A stretch of DNA of 64,000 bases from Escallonia rubra (lineage: Eukaryota > Streptophyta > Magnoliopsida > Escalloniales > Escalloniaceae): positions 124,001-188,000 of the forward strand of contig JAVXUO010000430.1 in NCBI GenBank assembly GCA_033065855.1. Direction: 5' to 3'. The notes below the pieces were generated by a model. It did no database searches and was not told where the DNA came from. It was given only the letters and a program-made list of their open reading frames with translations. Made by a program: the position numbers and the translations under genes. How positions within the stretch are numbered: position 1 is the stretch's first letter; every line of letters begins with the position of its first letter. This document shows positions 1 to 12,200 of this stretch, piece after piece.

Positions 1-985
1 CCTCTGCCAGTCGGGCAGACGACTCCTCTGGGATGCTACCTTGACTCGCTCAAAGTGCTCCGGCATAAGGACTCACCAGCAGGGATATGCGACTCCTCAG
101 GGACACTATCTTTGCCAGGGAGCTCTAAGTGCTCCGGCACGAAGATTCCCCTTCTGCTAAGTAGACGGCTCCTCCGGGATGCTACCTCGGCCTGCGGAAT
201 AGACGACTCCTCCGGGACACTATCTCCGTTAGGGTGCCTACGTGACTGGCCTATGTGCTTCGGCACTGGGGGCTTGTGTCGGCACCCCTAGGGACTATGA
301 CCCTCGGGTCACTCCGAGACGGGAGCAGGTCTTCGGAGGGCATTGCGCCTAGTTCACCTGGCAGTTGGGCGTCGGGTCTTCCCCACTGCTGCCAGGCCTG
401 TGGGACTTCGCAAGGGCTTGGATTGGAGGCTAGATCAAGGGGGTTCTCTGGCCACACCGACGTCGTGAGAGCCAGTCTTTCCAGACAGACAGAGCGACGC
501 TGTGCGGGGCAGGCCGGTTGAATATGCGATCCGACAGTCCGTGGAGCACCGGCACCCGTGGACCCCCCAGTGACGTGTCACTCCCGGGGAGCGCCACGTG
601 TCGGTTAATGACATCATCATCTCAATCTCTATAAATAGAGGTATTGAGAATTCATTTGGGACATACATTACGGTTGGACATTTTCAGAACATTTTCACTT
701 TCTCACTCTAGAATTCTAGAGAAAGAAATATACAGGACCTTGACTCTGGACCTAAGTATCGGATTGTGACTGTCGTCGTGTATTCATCTTGCGCTATCGC
801 CCTCGCAGCACTGCCACCCTCAAGCTCTGTCTAGGAAGCCTTTGGTCTCTGCCCTTGTTCCACCCTTGCTGTGTCCTACATCAACATACTTGGCATCGGA
901 CTCGGACTGCATTCCTTGTGGCACCTCCACGTAGGTACGAACCCATATTCCTTGGCATCACTGTGTATATAGTGTGTGTATGCAA
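1..985 (+). mobile_element. Ty3/gypsy-type LTR fragment, left end cut by the window
   Basis: The left part carries several imperfect copies of a GACTCCTC-GGGA-CTATC motif interleaved with GTGCTCCGGCAC-like units, as in retrotransposon U3 repeats. A TATAAATAG box lies at about 630-638. It is followed by a CACTTTCTCACTCTAG stretch with a TCTAGAATTCTAGA palindrome and a CTAAGTATCGG block, an order typical of Tat/Athila-type gypsy LTR ends. No gag or pol coding follows, so this is a solo or truncated LTR. The right boundary is approximate and the family assignment rests on remembered LTR layout. Confidence 0.55.
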
Positions 986-2830
986 GTTGTGATTATGTGC
1001 GTGAGGCTACCTTGAAGACAGCATGTGTGTGCATGCGTTTGGGTGTCGTGTTCACATGTGTGTGCGTGTTGTGTGTTTTGGGTTGTATGTGATGAGTGTC
1101 TTTAAGGGACAAAAGAGGGTAAACTGCCATGGGCAGTATGTGGGTGTGCTGTGTGCGTGAGCATGTGTGTGTTTTGTGCAGCTGTGTGATGTGCGTGCGT
1201 GGCTGGTGTCCAGTGAAGGAGGGACTGTCGAAACAGCCCCATATGTGTGTTTGGCGTGGGTGATGAGTCGCATGAGCTTGTGTATGTGTGAAGGTATTGT
1301 GTAGGTGATGTGCGAGGGAGTGGATGATGTGTGTTTGTGTGTATACCCGACAAAGAAGAGAAGAGGTAGTGGCTGTTAACATATGTGTATATGGGTCTGT
1401 GTAATTTTGTGTGGGTGTGTGCATATATGGGTGTGGGAGAAGTGAGATGGGTTGTGCTTTGTGTGCATGGCATGACTGAAGTACGTGTGGGTGTATGGGT
1501 GTCTGCCTAAGAGACAAGAAAAAGAAAATGGGTACGGTGTTTGTGTAGTAGGTTTGTGCTTGTGTGTGTGTGTGTGTGTAATGGTATAAGGAGTGAGTGA
1601 AGAGTGAAGAGTGAATGAGTGAATGAGTGAATGAGAGAGTTCTGTGAGTAAGTTGATTTTAGGACAAAGATTGTGCGTAGAGGGAGGAAAGAAAGAAAAA
1701 GAAGAAGGGAAATACAGATTCGGGTATCAATTTGACATTAAGTTTGACACGTACATTGGCTAGCGCATAGTTATTGTTAGCATGTGAAAATTTACAGTAT
1801 AATATGTTAGACTATACTAGAATTTCTGGCAAAATTTCATATTTTTCTGATATCGTATGCATTTTTAATATTTTCTGCAATTTCAAATTTGTAAAGTTCT
1901 TTTGGAGCCTTTAACTCATGAAAATGTTCGGGAAAATTAGGGTAATGTTTTTATGGTATAAATAAGTCCCAGTTTAAGTTTGATAATTTTTAGAGTTGAT
2001 TTGCTATAATTTCCGCATCGTATTGATTTTAGCAAAATGAAACTTTTAAAAATATTTTTGATGTCTTTTAAATTTTGATTTTAGTTTCTATAATTTGTAT
2101 ATATATTTTAAAGTTCTTATAAAAACTATGGGACTTTATTTGTAGATAGAAGCAATTTTGGCAATTTTATGGGTTTTTAGTGTATTTAAAGAAATTATTT
2201 TTATTCGAAAATATTCAAAATTTCAGAAAATTCATATTTTGACTTTTTATAATGTTTTAAGCTGTAAAAGTGTTTTGTTATAATTGAATATATATTTGGA
2301 GTATGATTTCGCACGAAAAAGTGTAAGGAATTCTATCTGAAACCCATTTCATCAGATTGAGATCATATATAATCTTCTGAATTGTTATCAAATTCTTTTT
2401 ATGAATTCTGATATTTTATTTCTCGTGAAAATATTTTTAATTTCCCATGAAACCCTAATTTGAGCCTTCAAGTGATTGTTTGAAATTCATGTTTCATTCT
2501 CATCTATTTACTGATTCGCTTATCTTAAAGTATTTTCAATTGTATTTATTTCTTCTAATGTTGACATGAGTTAGTAACCTGAGAGTTATAAGGATGGTCT
2601 GCTGGTTGTGTTAAACTAGTACCTAAATGGATTAGTCAGTGTACATATGCATATGTAAAAGCGTATCGAACACTGCCGGGGGGGCTTTACCATAGCGTAC
2701 TACTCATGTTCAATGTTTCCTGTTTTTGTTTTTATTGCACCTGAAGTGTTTTGAAACGATTATTGAATTAAGGGATTGAGTTGATACTCATCCCTATATT
2801 TATATTGAAATGCTATGGTCTTCTTTGAAA
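986..2830. repeat. GT-rich then AT-rich degenerate LTR-like sequence
   Basis: The first 600 bases are strongly GT-biased (many TGTGTG runs), which opens long but meaningless His/Thr-rich frames on the minus strand. The stretch near 2578-2650 (GAGTTATAAGG, then CTAGTACCTAAATGGA and a nearby ATGCAT/GTACAT run) matches the solo LTR at about 7558-7640. The CCTAATTTGAGCCT stretch at about 2453 resembles 7193. It is therefore probably an older, broken relative of that LTR. No gene is seen. Confidence 0.45.
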
Positions 2831-2934
2831 AACCCCTTTTAAATCATCATTTGATTGTATATAGAAAATCATTTGAATCGTTTTATTTCTCCGTTTTTAA
2901 AAGTTGTTATTTGATTTAAATATAAAATCGTTTT

Positions 2935-3150
2935 GTTTCAGCCGGCGGCCGGAGGTGGCTGCGTTGTGGTGGAGGTCTAAAAAAAAAATTTAAGTGAAAA
3001 AAAAGAGTTTTTTCCTCTTTTTTTTTTACTCTACAATTTAAAAAGTGGTTTTTTAAATTGAAAAAAAAATGGTTACTAAACGCACTTTTTTTTTTCCAAT
3101 TTTCAAAACTGAAAAAAGAGGAAAAAAAGAGAGCGTCAAACATGGCCTTA
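2935..3150. mobile_element. Partial MITE, same family as the one at 48675-49120
   Basis: It has a GCCGGCGGCCGGAGGTGG start, a GTGGTGG-rich piece, A/T homopolymer stretches with a TTTAAAAAGTGG hairpin, and a right end GTCAAACATGGCCTTAGTC. This is the same order and terminus as the element in the TORTIFOLIA1-like gene intron. The left terminus (AAGGCTCTGTTTGAC) is not seen, so this copy is left-truncated. Confidence 0.5.
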
Positions 3151-3805
3151 GTCTTCCCAAATTACCCCTCCCCCAAAAATCGTTGACCCTGTTCTAATAC
3201 AAGTTATTTTTTGCAATAATGCAAATACGGTTATGCGAAGATACTTGTCAATTTTTGCATATATTCAAGTCGTTTCTCTCTTCAAACCGATGTAATACTA
3301 ATCTCCAATTTTATTCGGCCAGAAGAATAAAATAAAGGGGTGGAAGGTGAAAGGTCAACTTGCCTAGGATAAAGGTCTCAATCATAAAATCTACAAATTT
3401 GATGTATTTTATTTTAATGATCAAGAGGGTGTTTGGCAGCCAGCCAGCCTAGTGGGGTTCATACGTTGTAGTTGTATGGTGGATGAGTATTAGTTGTTAT
3501 TCTAGAACTGAAGGAGTCAAGTTGCAATGCAATCTGGAGACTCAGGAAGGACGCATTAACTTTCTCTTCTATGGACAATCCCCATTAACGTTCTTGAGCC
3601 TCCAGGTTTTAAGAAATTTAGTAGATGTCACAGTAAAATCTAGCTGAGCATGGCTCACCAACTATGATACCATTATTTCCCATTTTTTAGTAGAATTTAA
3701 GAACGCTGTCAACTAAAAGTACAATAAACATAACTCCTAGGATGCCCCGCTTGTACAAAGAAGAGAGCATCGAAAGATTTGCCAAAAAAAAATTACAACG
3801 CTCTT
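3150..3805. other. Non-coding spacer
   Basis: AT-rich sequence with no open frame of note, no RNA gene and no recognisable repeat. Confidence 0.6.
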
Positions 3806-3807
3806 GT

Positions 3808-3935
3808 GCCTAATCCTAAGGGGTGGCTGAAGTGGCAAAGACCCTTGAAGAATAACCTTAAGCTCCTGAGTTCGAATCCCCATACCGATGGCTCATATAA
3901 AATTACAATTATGATAATTTTTTTTAAAAAAAAAA
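3808..3935 (+). mobile_element. tRNA-derived SINE
   Basis: A pol III A-box-like TGGCTGAAGTGGC (about 3826-3838) is followed about 50 bases later by a B-box-like GAGTTCGAATCCC (about 3870-3882), then by an AT/A-rich tail. Spacing and motifs match plant tRNA-related SINE heads. A complete tRNA cloverleaf does not form, so I do not call a tRNA gene. Confidence 0.6.
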
Positions 3936-5143
3936 AGGCCCTAGCACCTTCACCTAACCCAACAAAGTCATGCATGCACAACAAACCCTAAACTAAAAGG
4001 CAAAAAATAATTATCAAACAATGTAAGCACCGAAACAAATTGAAGTAATAAACTGCCATGGACAACGGCGGCTACCACTAACCACTTCGAGACTAAAAAG
4101 ATCCCCGTCATGATGTAAATCTAGAACCAACGCCACCCTAGTCACAACAACCAAAACAATACCTTTTGGCGGCGACATCGTTTAGAAAGAGGGAGGAGTT
4201 TAGTAGGTTTTCTTTGACCTTATCCGACGAAAATTAGAGCCTGTTGGGAATGGCTTTGAGATGGTAAAATTTAATATAATCTGGATCAAAATCAGGTTGC
4301 TAGGTGTTTGAGAGAAAGTTCTTGCTGAAATTCGCTTTCAGAAGCTAAATGCTGATTAACTCTTAATACAAGAAAACAGAGATTATGAATTAATCACTTT
4401 TACATAATCAATTTGACCAAACAAAGTGTTAAAGTGTCACTATTAATTACAAATACATTTAGCACGTATTTTCAAACATTAAATATTTGGTCTTTTTTGT
4501 GGCATTGAAACTGCTTTTAGTACTTTTATCCAAACATCTGCCATATATTAAAGTTAATGTTGCTAAAAATAAATAAAATCTAATTTTTAAAGTTGATTAA
4601 ACCCAAACAAGATCTTATTGAAAATTGCTATTGAGAATTAATCCCATACATGCTCTTACTTTTTTTTTGCCCTTCCCTAATAACGGATAAAATTAACGAA
4701 AAGGATTTATTGAAACTTGGAAAAGACAAGGACTATTAAAAGATATTAAAAGCAAAAGGACGAAATGAAAACTGAAGGCAAATGAGGACGGCAATTTTAG
4801 CTATTTTCACGGAGGCGAAAAGGAGAGTACATTTATGCGGTTTCAGGAAACCATATCTTAATTCGATTTATGTTCTAGCAACAGTGTTAGACTTTCTGTA
4901 TTTATATGCTCTAAAATTCTTTTTGCCCACCTTTACACGATAAAGTGAAAAACAAACGTTATCTCAAAAGTACATTTTGTTTTCATAAATACGTGAGCGT
5001 CGTCTTAAACGACTACATATAAGTAATACGGAATAGTTTCAACACGTTTCACTACAACAAGAACCCTACCATTAATATTAAAGATACCAGTGAGTTTGAT
5101 ACGAATCAAACGTTAATCCTAATGTCATAACATACATTCCATT
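3936..5143. other. AT-rich spacer with a possible MITE
   Basis: No gene is seen. At about 4224-4620 the ends GAGCCTGTTGGGAATGGC and AACCCAAACAAGATCTT are roughly inverted (GAGCCTGTTTGG-type termini), compatible with a non-autonomous DNA element of about 0.4 kb. The match is weak. Confidence 0.35.
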
Positions 5144-8100
5144 TGTAATATCCCGAACTATGGGAGCCGGTCAAAATAACTACATGTGCCCCGAAAAATA
5201 AACGGGCGTTAATTTTGAGCAATGCTCAGGTATTGGTAGTGTGTAGGAGCTTAAAACGATTTTAGGGCAAAAAATGTAATTTTTAAAATTTTGGGGGAAT
5301 TTTCGTAATTTTGGAAAACTTTGGGGGCATAAATGTAAATTATGGTTTTAATCATGAAAATGATACAATGAGTGACAATATGTATTTTTCGTGGAAGTTG
5401 GAATAAATTTGAGGCTTAGATATAATTACACGAAAGTTTGGGGTTAATTCGTAATTTTGAAAACTTGAGGGGCTATCTTACAATTTTATGAAAATAATGT
5501 AGAAACCATGTTTTTAGAATTTTGAGACCTCTTGCTTGGTTGATGACTAAGCTAAACAAATTGTTTAAATATTGGGTAGATAATGACTTCGGGTAAAAGA
5601 AAAGAAGAGATAAGCAAACCAAAAAAGGGAAACCTTTCTCTTTCGGGAAAGGAAGAAGAACCAAAACAGGGAACCAGAAACAGGGGAGAAAAGAAACAAG
5701 GAAAAGGGGAAAAAGAAAAGAAACAGAGATAGAAGAAGGACAGTGGAGCAAAAATTTGGGAAAGATTGGGAATGAGCTTCAAGGGTAAATCCCTCATTCA
5801 TTTAGTGTAACTTCATCTTAAATTTGGTGAATTAATTTCGTATTAGTGTGCGTGAAGGTGAACTGTGCAGCGTGTGTGTGTGTGTGTGTGTGTGTTTGCT
5901 GTGTGTGGGCGTGAGTGAAGAAGGGAGGGGGAGCAGCCATGGGGCTGTTTTGTGTATATATAAGTGTGCGTGTTAATTAAGGTTGTTTGTGCAATTCGGT
6001 GTGTAATCACAGGGTTGTGTGTGCGTTGGACTGTGTGGGCAGTGCGTGCGTGAAAACAGTGTGTGTTGATGCTTCGGGTATGGTGGTAGGTGTAGGATTA
6101 TGTGTTTAATTGTGTATTAGTGTGTGTAGATAGGTGTAAATACACTCATGTAGGTGTTTTTGGGGTGTTTGGAAGAATGGCCGTGTATGAAAATGGAGTA
6201 TGCAGGTGTGTGTGCCTCGGCTGAAGGAAGAAGAAAGTGTGTGTGGAAAAGGTGCACTAGTGTGTGCCTTTCATTTGAACAGTACTTGTAATGGTTGCTA
6301 AAGATAGGATTATTTTAGGCAGTTTCTTTATGAATTTTTATAAATGATTCGAGCCATAATTGGACAAAGTTCAAAACTGTAACCCCCAATATTTTTACGA
6401 GAACTACGCTCTGGAATGTTTCGGAAATTTTTGGTATCCGTGAAGGGCGCTAAATTACTAAACATTTTTAATCTAAAAATTTTATTGAACCCTTATTTTA
6501 CTAATATGTTTCGTATTATTAAATTTCGGGCTATTATGAGGCCGATAGATTTTTTCGCGAAACTGGCCTTTTAGTGCTCGATCCGGACACAAGGTTCAGG
6601 ATTTTTCGGGCGAAAATTTTCTAAAATATTTTTAGTCCAGGAATGGTATCAGGATGCTTAAAATAACTCTTTAAGATGTTTTTGTGATTTTTTCGGTGCC
6701 GAAAACTCTCAGGGGCATTTTGGTAATTTGCCACCCCAAAGGGTATTTTGGTAATTTGACCTAAGAAGGGTACTTTTGTGTGGATTGACATAAAATGAGG
6801 TTATTTGGATGATTCTACTTAGGGGAATTCCGTTTGGGCAATTTAAGAGTACGATGGGTGTTTTTGGTAATTTTACACCCTAGGGGCGTTTTAGTAATTT
6901 TACATACCCAGTGAGGGAGGTTCATTTTGGGAGTTGTGTAAGTATGTATTAAGTTTGTAATATTGTAGTGTAGGTTGTATTCTGATGATTCGATAATTCA
7001 ATTTAGGTTAAAGGTAAAGACTTTTCGGTTAGGATAAGCTAGCTGCGGATGCAGGTAAGGGATTTTATCTGAACCCTGGGTAAGGACTTTTGTCCAAACC
7101 CTTATTTGATAACTCGTATTTGTAAGTACTCCTTTGATTAATGTCGAACTCTGAAGTATGCATTGACATCAGTATGTTCTTGTCCAGAAAACCCTAATAT
7201 TGAACCTGAATCGATTATTTGGAAAGCTTTTGATGCTCGGCTGAGTAAATCTGATAATTCTTTGTATCCCATTCTTCCGAATTGTTATGCCTAAATCCGA
7301 TAATCGTTTTGCTACTTATTGTGATTTTCTTCTGAAAATTCTGAATGATGACTTATTTTGATATGTTATGGTTATTGAAATCTGATCTGATTCTGGTGAA
7401 AATTTTGCTTTCTTCTGAAAATTTTGAATGCTGACTTGTGTCAGTATGATTATTGTTAATGGAATCCGAATTTATTTCGCTGATTGAGCTTATGTTAAAG
7501 CTCATTGATATTGTTAATTTTTCTGTGTTGACCTGGGTTTCTGTTCTGTTCTGAGGCGGGAGTTATAAGGCTGATTTGAATCCTGCATGAAATGCAAGCT
7601 AGTACCTAAATGGACTAGTAATTATTCTGGTACATCATGCATGTGTACATTCTGTTAGCTTGCCGGAATGGCATTGCTATTGCCCATGATCAACGTTGAT
7701 TTTTTATTTTCTCTGCTCTGGAAAGTATTATCTGAAATGATTTGTGCTTCTGTTGAAATCCTTTGGAAAATCTTCATTGTTTTCTGAAAATGATATGTTA
7801 TTGATTGATTTGGAATCCGTCATGTTTGTTCTGATTTATTTTGGTATCTATTTCTGATGAGTTTTTGAGCCTTTTGGAAATCATTGAGTTTTTTACCATC
7901 CGAAGTATTCTGGAAAGTTTCATCGGTTAGATTCTTCGGAATCACTTGTAATCCTGTTATTAGTCCTTGTGCGACCTTACTGAGCTCTCAAAAGCTCACC
8001 CTCCGTTTGGCTCCCTTCTGCAGGTGATGATAAGCTGTAGCAATTTCGAGAATGCGTTAGAGTCTGAGTGAGATTCCGATGAGCCCATCACTACGGTATA

Positions 8101-8345
8101 GTAAGACCCCTGCGTGGGTCGGTACTGTTATTTGATCTTAGAGAATTTGAATTGCGAAGAACCTAAGCTGTAATAGTTTAAGCTAAGAAATTGTGATCTA
8201 GTATTTTGAGAAATCTGAGTTGATGCGGAATTAGATGATTTGAAGTATGTGTTAGTGAACAAATTTGACAGGTTTGATGTGATCCGGTAGGTTAACGACC
8301 CGGGAGTTCGGGGCGGCGGAGCTCCGGATTTCCGGGGATGTTACA
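5144..8345 (+). mobile_element. Solo LTR (Del/Tekay-like gypsy), 3.2 kb
   Basis: It begins TGTAATATCCCGAAC and ends GGGGATGTTACA, the TGTAAC...GTTACA termini usual for long Del/Tekay chromovirus LTRs. It is flanked by a perfect 5-bp target duplication CCATT at 5139-5143 and 8346-8350. The interior has a GT microsatellite near 5873-5896 and repeated short GGGGCATTTTGGTAATTT-type stretches. No gag-pol is present, so recombination between LTRs left a solo LTR. All open frames inside are short and without family resemblance. Confidence 0.8.
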
Positions 8346-8749
8346 CCATTAGTTTTCTAAAATATTGTACAACTTCAGAATCAGAGCGTGTACGCGTTCA
8401 AAACAGAACACCATTCACATCGCGTGCTTGTCCAAGAACGAATATTATTCCGACAAAAGTCAAAACTGCTTCAACAACCGAACCGGCGACAGTCATCCAT
8501 CCGACCACGCAAATTTTTGGAGTCAAAAAGGCGAAAGAAATGTGTCGAGCGAAAGCCAAAACTACAAGACCCCCGGCCCCCACCCCCACCACGTCTTGGT
8601 GATGTACCTCCTCCCCCCGCTGCAACGTGCCATGTCTTTTGCTTCTACCAGCATTCACACTACTTAGTACTCATACGTCCCCCCACCCTACAACGCGAAC
8701 CATTCAACCACCCAACCCCACTTCACGTGCTCTCACATTTCGCATCCCA

Positions 8750-9290
8750 AAGCACTCTCCCTCTCTCTCGCGCACACGCACCCGTAGGTGCACTGTGTGT
8801 TGATTCGGTTCTGGGCCATCGCTTGCTTCTCGCGCACCGGTACGTGGCACTGTGTGCGTGCTTCGATTGTTGAGAGTTTGAGATGAGTCGTGGTAACAGA
8901 ATGTCTGTACTTTTGATGATGCACCACCTTCTAGCGGCGAATTGACGCCTGTGGTTTTGAATCCCAGCACGCCCTCTCACACACACTTGTAGGTGCACTG
9001 TGTGTGCAGTAGATTTTGATTGTTCGGCTTAGTGGTGGTGACATTTGTCAGGAAATGTCCTCTTAGCGACCAATTGGCGCTTAATTTGCTTCCGAGCACT
9101 CTTTCCCACACACTAATCGGTGCACTGTTGGCAAATGTATTGTTTGTATCGTCAAGCGAATTTGATTGTTGTGATTGTAGGGAATGTCTAATTCGATACG
9201 CGTTGTAGCGACGAATTGATGCGTGTATGCGCATGCCGGTACTCATTTCTCACACGTACTAACAGGGTGCAGTGCGTGTAAATTTGTACA
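8750..9290 (+). repeat. Diverged tandem repeats directly upstream of the cycloartenol synthase start codon
   Basis: A unit built around (C)TCTCACACAC-GTAGGTGCACTGTGTGTG, then GATTGTT and AGCGGCGAATTGACGC-like blocks, recurs with its GGTGCA core at about 8787, 8992, 9119 and 9266, with a partial one near 8846. Spacing of the last three is about 127-147 bases. Copies are diverged. The repeats end within about 20 bases of the ATG, so they occupy the promoter/5'UTR of the gene. Confidence 0.65.
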
Positions 9291-9296
9291 GCACAA

Positions 9297-12200
9297 ATGT
9301 GGAGGCTGAAGATCGCGGAGGGAGGCAGTCCGTGGCTGCGGACGGTGAACGACCACGTCGGCAGGCAGGTCTGGGAGTTCGATCCGAAGCTCGGATCGCC
9401 GGATGAGCTGGTGGAGATCGAAGCGGTTCGGGAAGCATTCCGCAGCCGCCGCTTCGAGAAGAAGCACAGCTCAGATCTGCTCATGCGCATTCAGGTAGGT
9501 TGTACATGCATGAGAATAGTATCCCGTGTTTTAATTTGTTTTCTAATCGGGTTAAAATAGAGTATATTTGGGAGTTTGTGTGTTGTAATGAATACTGTAT
9601 AGGTTTGTCTGTTTTGGGTGTTGTTAACGTCGCATTTGACTGGTTTTAGAAGAGTAGGTCAGCAATAAAGACACCTAAGGACCAACAGATTAGCTGCACC
9701 TGTATGTATGCAAGAATGCTTAACTAACAGTATTGATGAGACAACTCATGATGCAATATTTTATTATTAATTAATTAATAGTTCTATGCTGATCTTCTTG
9801 ATTTTGCAAGCAACTGTTTTGTAGCAGCACCTGTACGCGGGGGTCTTAATTAACAGTATAAATGAGACAACTCATTATGCAATAATATATGATAACAATA
9901 CTTCCTCCGTTCCATTGGATGCTTCACCTCGACTTTTTACAAATTCCTAGGATTGGTTTTGATACATGCAGACATTAAATTGGACTATGATCATAAATTC
10001 TAGACTAAATAAGTTCCGTTTGGCAAGTCTAGCTAGGGTAAAAACAATGAGTAAATTCAAAGTTTACATGCACCAAATCCATCCTAGAAATTCGTAGAGA
10101 GTCAGAGGGAGAAATCTAATGGCACGGATGGGGTAGCATTATGCTAATCTCGATTCGTGTTCCTCGAATTGTTTTTGCAAGCAACTGTTTGATAGCACAC
10201 CATGATTTTCGTCGCCTTGACTTTTTGCTGAATTCGTAGTATAGAGTTTGGGCATGTAAATTTTGGCTTGCTCAATATTTTTACCATTGTTGACTTGCGA
10301 AGCAATTGTTATTTAACGCCGGAACTATCTGATTGCAATTCTATGTTAGCTCTTCTAGTTCTAAGCTTCAAATTTGCAAAAGTCGAAGGGAAAAAAGTAT
10401 TATTAGCCTGATGGAGTATTTAGTTGTATTGGCTGCATTGCTGGAAATATATTCTCGCTGTTTCTGTGATTAGCTTCGGGTTGGGAAAAAATTTGGTTAT
10501 GACAATTGGACTTGATTGTACTCTGAAGAAATTCTTGTTTAAGTTCGTTTAGCTTTTGGCCTAGAATCAAGCCTGCTGAATAAACAAGACGTTTGAATAA
10601 TAGTACATTCTTGCCTCTTAATTCTTTTATATATTTTTTTTGCTTTTAGGAGTAGGGGCTCATTCTTTTGTCAAGCTTTGGCTCAATTGGCTCGACTTAC
10701 GTGCTTACGGTTTGCGTACTCCATGAATAACCATGTTGCATGCTCGAGTGATTAGTCATGGAACTAATTTAACCGATCGCTTCTGAGGATATTGAGGATC
10801 AGGTGTTGTATACTGGTGCATCTTTTGGAGTAAATGATGTTAATTTGAAAAGCGTATACTATGAAAGTGAAGCTGTTGTCATGTTCCCAGCAGCCATGTA
10901 GGATGATTCTGCTATTTTGCAACAGATGTTCCAGCATCAGTTAAGAGATTCAAAAGTAATTTTATCTTACAATTGGGTTTCTTTGTTTCTTTTGGAAGAA
11001 TTAAAACTAAAATAACAATCATATGCCCAAAAACTTGTCTGTCTAAATAGGCTAACCTCATTCAACATTTTAGGTCCTATTTCTGCTATTTTGCAACAGA
11101 TGTTCCAGCATCAGATTAAGAGATTCAAAAGTAATTTTATCTTACAATTGGGTTTCTTTGTTTCTTTTGGAAGAATTAAAACTAAAATAACAATCATATG
11201 CCCAAAAACTTGTCTGTCAAAATAGGCTAACCTCATTCAACATTTTAGGTCCTATTTCAATCCTTGTTTGATCTATCAGTAATTAGCCCTTTAAGATTAG
11301 CTAGTGGGTCATATTAGCGACTCATTACTAGCAAGGCATTTTAAACCAGAAAAGGTGATTCTCATATACAATTTGCAGCCGTGGAATTGCAGTTGAAAAT
11401 TATGCTATCCAAAGCACTTTTCCTTCCTCGTCTTAGGATGGCCATGGGACATCTCCTTTTGGGCAGAATAGTATGTTAAGCTGGTAGGGATGTATGTAGG
11501 AGACCCCTTTGAAGTATTGCGAATTACTTTGTAGCTTACGAGCGAAGATTGGCAAATAGCTTCCCCTGTGGACTGGTAGGAAAAAAACATGAAAGTACAT
11601 AGGACTCAGCTAGTGGTCATAGGTAAAAGAAAGTAGGTGACTAGGTGTCCTTCCCATGCCAGTTTTTCTGGATCCTTTTTCCCTGTGATAAGGAAGTTGG
11701 TTGGTTTGGAAGGAAAAAATCTTTAATCGAGAGGTTGACGATCAGAATTCAACTTCAGCTCCTCCATTGATAATGGTTCACGATTTATCGATGCTGAAGA
11801 ACATGTTGCTTATAGGACTGACTGCTTAGTGGGTTCCTACTGAGGGAAATGCTCTCTCTCTCTCTCACTCACACTCACACCCACACACACACACCCCCAC
11901 ACACCCACACCCACCCCCCACCCCCCAAAAGAAGTTTTAGTGTGTGTTGCATGCATTTATACTCCATTTTGCTTGGAGAAAAGTGTAAGACTGGATTTCT
12001 CAATGTCTTTACTAAGCTGAAAATGATGACACAGCCACGAAATATATTTTTATACGTTAAAATCTTTCTTCTGGTTTTTGTATGGAACTTAATATCTGAA
12101 TTACGCGATTGCATTTTACACTGAAATTGTAGTTTGCAAAGGAGAATCCGGACAGAATAGTCTTACCCCAAGTCAGAGTTAAAGATACAGAAGATGTAAC

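Noticed and set aside
993..1517. 174-aa His/Thr-rich open frame on the minus strand
   Set aside because: It is an artefact of the GT-rich low-complexity stretch; overlapping frames on the same strand are equally open and no family is recognisable.
3822..3890. Possible tRNA gene (A- and B-box-like words)
   Set aside because: No cloverleaf with acceptor pairing; followed by an A/T-rich tail, so a SINE fits better.
5473..5801. Phe/Leu-rich minus-strand frames inside the solo LTR
   Set aside because: They come from an A/G-rich purine tract on the + strand; overlapping frames and no family.
8365..9246. Several 60-160-aa frames on both strands upstream of the cyclase gene
   Set aside because: They overlap each other in many frames inside GC/CA-rich repeats and show no domain; treated as promoter/leader repeats.
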